Assembly (NCBI RefSeq): GCF_001039355.2 | Contig: NW_019776036.1 | Coordinates: 97,250-125,364, forward strand | Reading direction: 5' to 3' | DNA length: 28,115 nt | DNA from: Lingula anatina | Taxonomy: Eukaryota > Brachiopoda > Lingulata > Lingulida > Lingulidae | In this document: positions 11,864 to 18,779 of the stretch, piece after piece | Layout of the letters: every line of letters begins with the position of its first letter | Position numbering within the stretch: the first letter of the stretch is position 1 | Program-made: the position numbers and the translations under genes | Notes under the pieces: generated by a model | Told to the model about the DNA's origin: nothing | Database searches by the model: none | What the model saw: the letters and a program-made list of their open reading frames with translations, nothing else

Positions 11864-11864
11864 N
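11864..11864. other. Single N: probable collapsed assembly gap
   Basis: Left of the N is the middle of a 146-bp array unit (CAATAGTAACTA). Right of it is core sequence (TCTACAAAATGC) that in copy B lies several hundred bp further on. The junction does not follow the element's own order, so sequence of unknown length is missing. Confidence 0.8.
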
Positions 11865-12135
11865 TCTACAAAATGCAAAAAAGAATGGGTCTCTAGCATT
11901 AACGGTTCCCGAATTAGAGACAGTTTTCAGTTTCGGTATCTTATGGCCGCTACTCCTGTGAAAATGCACCGATTGACCCCAAATTCACGGAGATGAAAGA
12001 TGACCTGAAGGGTAACACTTTCCAATAATATTATTGGTTAAGTCTGTGTGGTGTCTGAATAACAGGGCAAAAAAATTTTTTTTCGTAAAAAATTTCATTT
12101 TTTTGAAAATTTTGGCCCATTTGACCTTGAAGTAA

Positions 12136-12148
12136 AGGTCAAAGGTCA
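12136..12148 (+). promoter_or_regulatory. DR1 nuclear-receptor-like site in element core (copy A)
   Basis: AGGTCA-A-AGGTCA is a perfect DR1, the binding pattern of RXR heterodimers and HNF4-type receptors. TGACCTTGA, the reverse complement of the ERR/SF-1 type TCAAGGTCA, lies just upstream at 12122-12130. The sequence match is exact; binding is not shown. Confidence 0.5.
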
Positions 12149-12416
12149 AATCCGAGGGTATATTTGAAATCTACACATATGACTTTTGGAAAGCCGTCTG
12201 TAGAAATTTTTCCCGTAACTCCTTCCGTAGGGTAGATAATTAGCATTTAATTTTGCCATTTTTGGACAAGGGTGCATTGCAATGAGTGCCACACCCAGAC
12301 CCCAATACCGACAAAGCCCAAATTTTACGTGGAACGAGTTGAGATTATAGGTGACCTAAATCCATGAGATGGGTATGGGGGGCATTACCGTCTAGGAGGA
12401 GAAGAGGTAACGGTAG

Positions 12417-12455
12417 CCGTCCGGCGGAGCCGGCGGAGCCGGCGGAGCCGGCGGA
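12417..12455. repeat. 9-bp GC-rich tandem repeat in copy A
   Basis: The 9-mer GCCGGCGGA repeats about four times near the high-coordinate end of the element. Copy C has a related diverged run at about 18017-18056, and copy B only fragments at about 15834-15857. Copy number therefore varies among elements. Confidence 0.8.
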
Positions 12456-12481
12456 ACGATCCGGACGAGACCGAAACCATG

Positions 12482-12511
12482 TGTACCGCCAGCGCTAACG
12501 CTGGTGGTACA
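12482..12511. repeat. Terminal hairpin of copy A
   Basis: TGTACCGCCAGCG (12482-12494) pairs with CGCTGGTGGTACA (12499-12511) around a CTAA loop, with one G-T mismatch that is a wobble pair in RNA. It is the same in copy B and present in copy C with a TACA loop, so it is a conserved end structure. Confidence 0.85.
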
Positions 12512-12674
12512 ATAAGAAGTGGCGGAAAAGGAAGAAAGGGAGACATAGGAAAAGAACAGATCTGTACTAAGCTTAGTAGTGCAAGTCAATGTATGTATTG
12601 AGTAAATCCCAACAAAAAATAAAATATCATGGAAATGATATAACAGTAAAGTCCAGCAACCACTGTCGCACACT

Positions 12675-12723
12675 CAGTCCCACACACGCACACACACATG
12701 CACACACAGACAGACACAGTAGA
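12675..12723. repeat. Degenerate (CA)n tract
   Basis: CA/GACA-rich stretch directly downstream (minus sense) of GSR exon 12744-12875, starting about 20 nt past its donor. Open frames over it are artefacts. Confidence 0.85.
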
Positions 12724-12743
12724 CAGTGTTTCCTCCCTCTCAC

Positions 12744-12875
12744 CTTCTGTCATTCCTACGGTTCCCACGGGTGGGTGGCTGAATACAACTGTTGCGATGT
12801 TCTCATATACCAATTTCAGATCCTTCTCATTATTGAAAAGTCGATGGACAAGACGCCTGCCAGCTGCTATAGCAA
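12744..12875 (-). CDS. GSR: GSR exon: start of dimerisation domain
   Basis: Acceptor CATTTGTAG and donor GAAG|GTGAGA. It encodes [13 protein letters not shown], then [20 protein letters not shown], then [10 protein letters not shown]. The next exon expected on the minus strand, leading to the HPTSSEE active-site end, is absent before the N at 11864 and the gene-poor region below it. Confidence 0.92.
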
Positions 12876-12985
12876 CTACAAATGTCATACCAAAATTGTT
12901 ATTCTACTTAAAGATCTCTATATTAAGGACATACACATAATTTATCAAATAAAAATGAAATAATGCACATTATATGTAATGGCAG

Positions 12986-13056
<71 letters not shown>

Positions 13057-16000
13057 ATTTCAGAAGAGGTCTTTTCATGCCAAAATGAATTTATTTTTCC
13101 AAGATAAATAGTAAAACTCCAGTAACTCATTAGTGTGTAACACACAGCAGTCTTTAATGAGACAGCTATCAGTATGTGTACTAGATTGCTAGACTTTGCC
13201 ACTCTGGGGTGTGAAGGGCAGGTTTTGCAGTGCAACAAGTAATTATATATACCTGGAGTAAGCAGGAATTTTCCACAGACGTCGCCCAAAGCATATATCC
13301 CCTTAGCAGATGTGTTTTGAAACTCGTCCACAATGATGTGCCCCTTGCTGTCCATTTGAACGCCCTGAAGTAAGAATGCAAAGTTCGCTGGTTTATTTCA
13401 CAGAAAAAGGTCTACGAAGGTAAAACTTGAGGACTTATTCCCAATGAAACTATTGTTCTACGTAGTCTGATCTATCTGTCCTGTTGTTTCCAACATACTA
13501 ACATAATCACCAGTTTTTCTGTATTCAAGTCAATGCCAGGAGGAGGGGTGTTTATCTGTTTATCTGATTGCATTCAGCAGGAGTCCCTGCAGAGTTGGAT
13601 TGATCTACGTAGAATGTTAGTTTTACTGGGAATGGGCCTTAAACTCTAAATTTGTTAAGCATATCGATTCTAGATAGCTAAGAAAAGTACAGCTTTCCTC
13701 AGACAGTTTCAGTCATCACTGACTACACTTTAGGTTTACTTATAAACCCTGTTAGACGAAACCAGGCTAATAAAAACTATGTTCTATAGTCTACAACTGG
13801 TTGTTATAATATTATCATATAATATTCATGGGTAGTCTTCAGAAAAAGTATGCTCATTAAGCTGATGACGTCATATCAGTGGTTGTTTTGAGAAAGTGCT
13901 GTTTTCCATTTCTTGATGTTTTCATACCAGAAATTTTCAACAGCAAATAGTAAATACACATGTAAATACTATGGGGCACTGCAACTGGTTTTCTTGAAGG
14001 AATGCCATTTAGATATTATCACTTGTAACTATAAATTTCAGGGTATTTCAGGGTATACAACCCTAAAAAGTAAAAAATGCTCTAATAAAAATGAATTATT
14101 TTATTGCAAATCCAACGGCAAGCCATTGACTTCACAGCCTTCAGCTTTTGTGCTGTTTGCAATTTCTCAGTTTAACTAGAGGATCAGAGAGGCGATACTG
14201 CCTCCGAATATTGTACCACCAGCTGGAGTAAGCGCATTCGTATAGACCCCCACATACACAAAATAAGGGACACAGCCACAAGTCTTGTGCTTGACAAGCT
14301 GTAAAAATGCAATCAACAAGAATTTTCAAAACATGCAAAAAATATATATAACTAAAAAAGTTACAATCAAAGTTTACTTCATCATAAGATAGGTCAAAGG
14401 TCAATTTCAAGGTCACAGTAAATTGCCAGTATGTGACTTCCTATTCAACTTCATAGTAACTATGGACCTATCTCTGCCAGTTTTGGAGATAAAAGGGAAC
14501 CAAAATTTGCAAAGTTCAATTCATCATAAAAAGTAGGTCAAAGGTTAATTTCAAGGTCACAGTAAGATTGCCAGTATATGACTTCCTATTCAAGTTCAAT
14601 AATAATTATGGACCTATCTCTGCCAGTTTTGGAGATAAAAGGGAAGCAAAATTTGCAAAGTTCAGTTCATGGTGAAAAGTAGGTCAAAGGTCAATTTTAA
14701 GGTCACATTTAGATTGCCAGTATATGACTTCCTATTCAAGTTCAATACTAACTATGGACCTATCTCTGCCAGTTTTGGAGATAAAAGGGAAGAAAAATTT
14801 GCAAAGTTCAGTTCATGGTGAAAAGTAGGTCAAAGGTCAATTTTAAGGTCACATTTAGATTGCCAGTGTATGACTTCCTATTCAAGTTCAATAGAAACTA
14901 TGGACCTATCTGCCAGTTTTGGAGATATAAGGGACTAAATGTTATAATTTTGGAGTTACCATAATGTGCCATAAATTTCCTACAGAAAAATTTAAATAAA
15001 ATTAAGAAAATGTCAGTTTGGTCAAAATTCTTGAAATGGGAGGTGTTCTGAAGTTCCAGATGTTCAAATTTTATGAAATAATGTCATTTTTGACAACAAG
15101 TTGTCTGCTTTGCCAAGCCTTATGTTTTATTTTTCCGGAGTTCAACATTTATTATCCATTACCGTACTGTACATTTTGCTTTCACCACCAATATGTACTT
15201 TTTGATATAGCGTAACTCGAAAACCATATGGAATACAAAAAAACGGAGACCACACCAGTGTTGGGCTTTACATGCTCTACAAAATGCAAAAAAGAATGGG
15301 TCTCTAGCATTAACGGTTCCCGAATTAGAGACAGTTTTCAGTTTCGGTATCTTATGGCCGCTACGCCCGTGAAAATGCACCGATTGACCCCAAATTCACG
15401 GAGATGAAAGATGACCCGAAGGGTAACACTTTCCAATAATATTATTGGTTAAGTCTGTGTGGTGTCTGAATAACAGGGTAAATAATTTTTTTTTTGAAAA
15501 AAAAAATTCATTTTTTTTGAAAATTTTGGCCCATTTGACCTTGAAAAAAAGGTCAAAGGTCAAATCCAAGGGCATATTTGAAATCTACACATATGACTTT
15601 TGGAAAGCCATCTGTAGAAATTTTTCCCATTATTCCTTCCGTAGGGTAGATAATTAGCATTTAATTTTGCCATTTTTAGACAAGGGTGCATTGCAATGAG
15701 TGCCACACCTAGACCCCAATACCGACAAAGCCCAAATTTTACGTGGAACGAGTTGAGATTATAGGTGACCTAAATCCAAGAGATGGGTATGCAGGCCTTT
15801 GTAGTCTAGGAGGAGAAGCGGTAACGATTACATGGCGGCGGAGCCGCAGGAGCCGGCAGAACAAACCGGACGGGACTAAAACCATGTGTACCGCCAGCGC
15901 TAACGCTGGTGGTACAATTATGATCTGTATCTTTATTTATTTATTTACTCAGGTAAAACAAGAGTTGTGCTTGAGGGGCATGCAACAGAGACAACTGACC

Positions 16001-16131
16001 AGTTTTTCCACACCAAACTTTGTGCTTGGTATCCTTCCTATTGCCCAAATAAGACACGTTATGCCAGTAATTTGTCCACCAGAGGTCTCTAGTGTAAGGG
16101 TGCCATCCGCTTCTTTGGTCACAAGTTTTGT
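12744..16131 (-). CDS. GSR: Glutathione reductase, three internal exons (partial)
   Basis: Three minus-strand exons join in phase: 16131-16000 (44 codons, [20 protein letters not shown]), 13364-13253 ([33 protein letters not shown]) and 12875-12744 ([30 protein letters not shown]). They cover about 125 contiguous residues of the C-terminal part of the NADPH domain, the second FAD-contacting motif ([11 protein letters not shown]) and the start of the dimerisation domain. [15 protein letters not shown] favours glutathione reductase over thioredoxin reductase. The enzyme reduces GSSG with NADPH and FAD as a cytosolic or mitochondrial homodimer. The N-terminal FAD domain with the redox CxxxxC, and the C-terminal HPT active-site segment, are not in the window. 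An assembly gap flanks each side. No stop or frameshift interrupts the exons, so this is probably a functional gene cut by the assembly. Confidence 0.9.
12989..13052. repeat. Poly-A plus (AT)n microsatellite
   Basis: An A-run is followed by about 26 AT dinucleotides in the GSR intron between exons 13253-13364 and 12744-12875. Open frames crossing it are artefacts. Confidence 0.95.
13253..13364 (-). CDS. GSR: GSR exon: FAD-binding GDVCGK motif
   Basis: Acceptor TTACTTCAG precedes GGCGTTCAAATG, and donor CCAG|GTATAT ends the exon, leaving one base that joins the next exon (G|TT = Val). [12 protein letters not shown] is the conserved FAD-contacting motif of disulfide oxidoreductases; [10 protein letters not shown] is typical of animal glutathione reductase. 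Confidence 0.92.
14391..14403 (+). promoter_or_regulatory. DR1 site, array unit 1 of copy B
   Basis: Exact AGGTCA-A-AGGTCA, followed at 14408-14416 by TCAAGGTCA (ERR/SF-1 type). The pair recurs once per array unit. Confidence 0.5.
14681..14693 (+). promoter_or_regulatory. DR1 site, array unit 3 of copy B
   Basis: Exact AGGTCA-A-AGGTCA with TTAAGGTCA following. Unit 2 (14535) has AGGTTA in its second half-site, and unit 4 (14827-14839) is exact. Confidence 0.5.
15550..15562 (+). promoter_or_regulatory. DR1 site in element core (copy B)
   Basis: Exact AGGTCA-A-AGGTCA preceded by TGACCTTGA at 15536-15544. The arrangement is the same as in copy A. Copy C keeps the DR1 (17716-17728) but has a changed upstream half-site (TTGCCTTGA). 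Confidence 0.5.
15887..15916. repeat. Terminal hairpin of copy B
   Basis: 13-nt arms TGTACCGCCAGCG and CGCTGGTGGTACA flank loop CTAA, identical to copy A. Confidence 0.85.
16000..16131 (-). CDS. GSR: GSR exon: NADPH-domain segment with [10 protein letters not shown]
   Basis: Minus-strand acceptor ATTTTTCAG at 16132-16134 and donor CTG|GTCAGT at 15999. The exon is 44 codons, phase 0 at both ends. [12 protein letters not shown] corresponds to the LxAxGRxPNT motif of glutathione reductases. It precedes exon 13364-13253; the intervening intron holds transposable element copy B. Confidence 0.88.
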
Positions 16132-16406
16132 CTGAAAAATTATACAATCTCACTAGTGGTCACTTAATTTACACAACAAATTGTCTTACACTAAAAATGG
16201 TGAGGTAAATCATAAATTTAAATTATCTTTAAGAAAAAAGGGAACAAAAATGCATGTAGAAATTCTTGGCCAAAGTACTGCAAATCTCAAAACCACACTG
16301 ACAAAATGGGGAAAGGTGGATAAATTTACACCTTTAGCCATTCTGTGCACCTGTAACCAGATTTCAACACCTTTTACACATTCTAATGATTAAATGTGAA
16401 AGTGTT

Positions 16407-16600
16407 AAAGGTACCGGTACATATGGACCGAGCATTTGTGGAGCGTGGATTCACAGTAATGCATATAAACCACTTCTAGTTTCTTATACGACTCAATTAA
16501 ATCGGAAATGCCAGGAATAAACCTAAATAAATCACTCACTCAACCATAAAAGAGCTTTAAACGGTTCCTTTCTTAAAAATTTTGGTCGTGAATTTAACCC
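16407..16600. repeat. Dispersed repeat, copy 1 (unclassified)
   Basis: About 170-190 bp align with 17011-17177. Shared blocks include AAAGGTAC, CCGAGCAT, GGTGGAGC/TGTGGAGC, TAAACCAC, TTCTTATA, GACTCAA, CATAAAAGA and GCTCCTTTCTT/GTTCCTTTCTT. Identity is roughly 70-75 % by eye. No coding or tRNA-like signature was seen. Confidence 0.7.
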
Positions 16601-17010
16601 ACTTACTTAATTATCTGCCCCTGGGCCATTCATATACAGCAAAGAAAACTAGCAGAAAAATATCATTTTTAGTATTAAATAATGTGTTTTGGTAATTCTC
16701 TTAGTTATACTATTTGAGACTACATGCTGGCATTTGGTTGGCTTTTGTGGCAATTTTTAATTTAAGGTTCATCCTGCTTATATTATACTGTAACAATACA
16801 TTCCAATTTCACATTGCACTAAAATAATATGGTCATATACACACATTGAAGATAAAACAAAATTTCAAGGCTTCTTTTCTTCCGTTGCCAACATCATAAT
16901 AATAATAATAGTTACTAAATCAAAATTTTAATCACAGACAAGATTTCTGTCAGTTTTCAAGATGACTCATATGGGCCATTTCAAATTTAAATTATAACGT
17001 CTAATTTTAA

Positions 17011-17177
17011 AGGTACATACGAACCGAGCATCGGTGGAGCTTGGATACCCAGTAACACATGTAAACCACTACTACTAGATTCTTATATGACTCAAATAAA
17101 TTCAACATGCCAAGGGATAAACTGAATAGATCACTCGATCAGCCATAAAAGACCTATAGACTGCTCCTTTCTTTAAA
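17011..17177. repeat. Dispersed repeat, copy 2, cut by the N
   Basis: Second direct copy of the 16407-16600 repeat. It runs straight into the N at 17178, so its end may be missing. Confidence 0.7.
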
Positions 17178-17178
17178 N
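17178..17178. other. Single N: probable collapsed assembly gap
   Basis: The unclassified repeat ends at the N, and the sequence restarts in mid-unit of the Helentron-like array (AATTTGCAAAGTTCAG), without that element's CTAG end. The remaining anoctamin C-terminal exons and GSR N-terminal exons should lie between 16132 and 18630 and are not there. This fits sequence missing at the N. Confidence 0.8.
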
Positions 17179-18111
17179 AATTTGCAAAGTTCAGTTCATG
17201 GTGAAAAGTAGGTCAAAGGTCAATTTTAAGGTCACATATAGATTGCCAGTATATGACTTCCTATTCAAGTTCAATAGTAACTACGGACCTATCTGTGCCA
17301 GTTTTGGAGATATAAGGGACTAAATGTTACTATTCTGAGTTACAATAATGTGCCACCACAATGTACTTTTTAATACAGCATAACACGAAAACGGTATGAA
17401 ATACAAAAAAACGGAGACCACCTACAATGTTGGGCTTTACATGCTCTACAAAATGCAATAAAAGAACGGGTCGCTGGCATTAACAGTTCCCGAATTAGAG
17501 ACAGTTTTCAGTTTCGGTATCTTATGGCCGCTACTCCCGTAAAAAGGCACCGATTGACCCCAAATTCACAGAGGTGAAAGATGACCCAAAGGGTAACACT
17601 TTCCAATAATATTATTGGTTATGTCTGGGTAGTGTCTGAATAACAGCGCAAATAATATTTTTTTCGTAAAAAATTTCATTTTTTTGAATATTTTGGCCCG
17701 TTTGCCTTGAAATAAAGGTCAAAGGTCAAATCTAAGGGCATATTTGAAATCTACACATATGACTTTTGGAAAGCCGTCTGTAGAAAATTTTCCCATAATT
17801 CCTTCCGTAGGGTAGATAATTGGCATTGAATTTTCAAAAATTTTGACAAGGGTGCATTTCAACGAGCGTCACGCCCAGGTCAATGCACCGACTGAGACAA
17901 AAAAACCTGGGGGTTCAAGTTGAGGTTATATGTGACCCAAATCCAAGAGATGGGGACAGGGGTCCTTGCGGTCTAGGAGGAGAAGCGGTAACGGTGACTT
18001 GTATCCGGCGCCAGTACGCGGAGCCGGCGGAGCCAACGGAGCCGGCGGAGCCGGACGAGACGGGTCGGGACTAAAACCATGAGTACCGCCAGCGTACACG
18101 CTGGTGGTACT
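17179..18111 (-). mobile_element. Helentron/HINE-like element, copy C (low-coordinate end missing)
   Basis: It begins inside an array unit just after the N, carries DR1 sites at 17210-17222 and 17716-17728, then the shared core and the end hairpin (18082-18111, loop TACA). It is more diverged than copies A and B, for example GTTTGCCTTGA for TTTGACCTTGA. The CTAG terminus is absent because of the gap. Confidence 0.75.
18082..18111. repeat. Terminal hairpin of copy C
   Basis: AGTACCGCCAGCG pairs with CGCTGGTGGTACT around TACA. The first and last bases differ from copies A and B in a compensatory way (A/T instead of T/A), so pairing is kept. Confidence 0.8.
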
Positions 18112-18630
18112 AATAACAACAGAAATCTTCAAAAATTTATGCTTAAAGGGATAATAACTCTTCGTTTCGGCCAAAAAATGAATTTTCCTGGAGTAAACAA
18201 CAATTTTCCCATACTGACCAATGGTTAATGAATCCATTTTTACATTCAAAGTTAGTCCCTGGTTTTTTTCTAAAAAGTTTGGTTTTTTGTTAAAATCTCT
18301 TAAGAGATTTTAACAGAGTATAGCCATCAATGGAGGTCACGTGGTCTAAAGACAAGCTCAGATATCAGAATAAAAGCTATAACTGTCGTTTTTGTGGTAA
18401 AACAGAATATATTATATTTCTAAGAGTTATTCACATTTTTTTTACTGTGAACTATAGATCTCATACGAAGTGTTATTATCCCTTTAACTGTATCACAACA
18501 ATGTTTTTTATTAACACTAATGTAATACAGTTAATCACAACATGCTTTTCCTTATACTTGGCATGGACCTTTTAATCAAAACTTTCCAATAAAAGAGCTT
18601 ACTAAACCGATTGTCAAAATGTGCACTTAC
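18112..18630. other. Non-coding stretch downstream of the last visible anoctamin exon
   Basis: Apart from the palindrome, no exon or repeat is recognised. The expected next anoctamin exon (after FFKGR, normally followed by a CDPGGC-containing segment) is not found on the minus strand here. Confidence 0.55.
18288..18315. repeat. Perfect 28-bp palindrome
   Basis: The left arm TGTTAAAATCTCTT is followed at once by its exact reverse complement AAGAGATTTTAACA, with no loop. It lies about 170 bp past the end of copy C, in non-coding sequence. It might be a foldback-element remnant or a regulatory dyad; nothing decides between them. Confidence 0.9.
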
Positions 18631-18779
18631 CGTCCTTTGAAGAAGGCAATATAAAACAGTGTGGCATAAAAGTTGACACACTGGAACAAGAACATCTTGA
18701 ATGTGAAACTGTCTTCCCACTCTGTCTGTGTCCTCTGGAGCTCCATGTTTGTAAGACCAAGTGCAACGAATTGGTAAAG
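18631..18779 (-). CDS. Last visible anoctamin exon: end of TM4 and TM5
   Basis: Acceptor CTTTTAG, donor GACG|GTAAGT. It encodes [20 protein letters not shown], then [18 protein letters not shown] and FYIAFFKGR, the conserved PRTQTEYExxFTxKMFLFQFVN region of the family. Two bases remain for a following exon that is not in the window. Confidence 0.94.

Larger units (their letters stand above)
11438..12513 (-). mobile_element. Helentron/HINE-like non-autonomous element, copy A (interrupted by N)
   Basis: The low-coordinate end starts CTAG, then hairpin GAGGCG-ATAC-CGCCTC (11451-11466), then ATTGTACCACCAGC (11472-11485). The high-coordinate end has a 13-bp-stem hairpin (12482-12511) ending in GCTGGTGGTACAAT, the inverse of the 11472 motif. 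Between them are array units from 11644 and a core matching copy B. At 11864 a single N joins array sequence directly to core sequence, whereas copy B has roughly 400-500 bp in between. Read on the minus strand, the CTAG end is a Helitron-like 3' terminus (hairpin, short spacer, CTRR, flanking T). No transposase or helicase is encoded. Repeat identity is certain; the class is inferred. Confidence 0.75.
14391..14935. repeat. Tandem array of about 146-bp units in copy B
   Basis: Units start at 14391 (144 bp), 14535 (146), 14681 (146) and 14827 (partial). Each begins AGGTCAAAGGTCA or a one-base variant, continues with an AAGGTCAC motif, GCCAGTATATGACTTCCTAT and TCTGCCAGTTTTGGAGATAA, and ends near GTTCATGGTGAAAAGT. 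Unit size and position inside an element resemble satellite-like core repeats described in bivalve elements. Confidence 0.9.
14176..15918 (-). mobile_element. Helentron/HINE-like non-autonomous element, copy B (complete)
   Basis: The only uninterrupted copy, about 1.74 kb, lies in a GSR intron. In plus-strand order: CTAG end at 14176, short hairpin (14189-14204), ATTGTACCACCAGC motif (14212-14225), an array of about 146-bp units from 14391, a unique spacer, a core of about 640 bp shared with copies A and C, then the 13-bp-stem hairpin (15887-15916) ending GCTGGTGGTACAAT. The 5' end sequence is thus repeated inverted about 30 bp inside the 3' end, which is the asymmetric subterminal inverted repeat plan of Helentron-associated elements. 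No protein is encoded. Mobilisation by an autonomous partner elsewhere is inferred. Confidence 0.78.

Noticed and set aside
12744-13364. Thioredoxin reductase as identity of the minus-strand oxidoreductase
   Set aside because: [13 protein letters not shown] and [10 protein letters not shown] match glutathione reductase; thioredoxin reductases have a different segment here.
14391-14935. CRISPR-like regular repeat array
   Set aside because: Units are contiguous 146-bp tandem repeats with no unique spacers, in a eukaryotic mobile element.
15743-16135. 130-codon plus-strand open frame
   Set aside because: It straddles the end of element copy B and the antisense of a GSR exon; not a gene.
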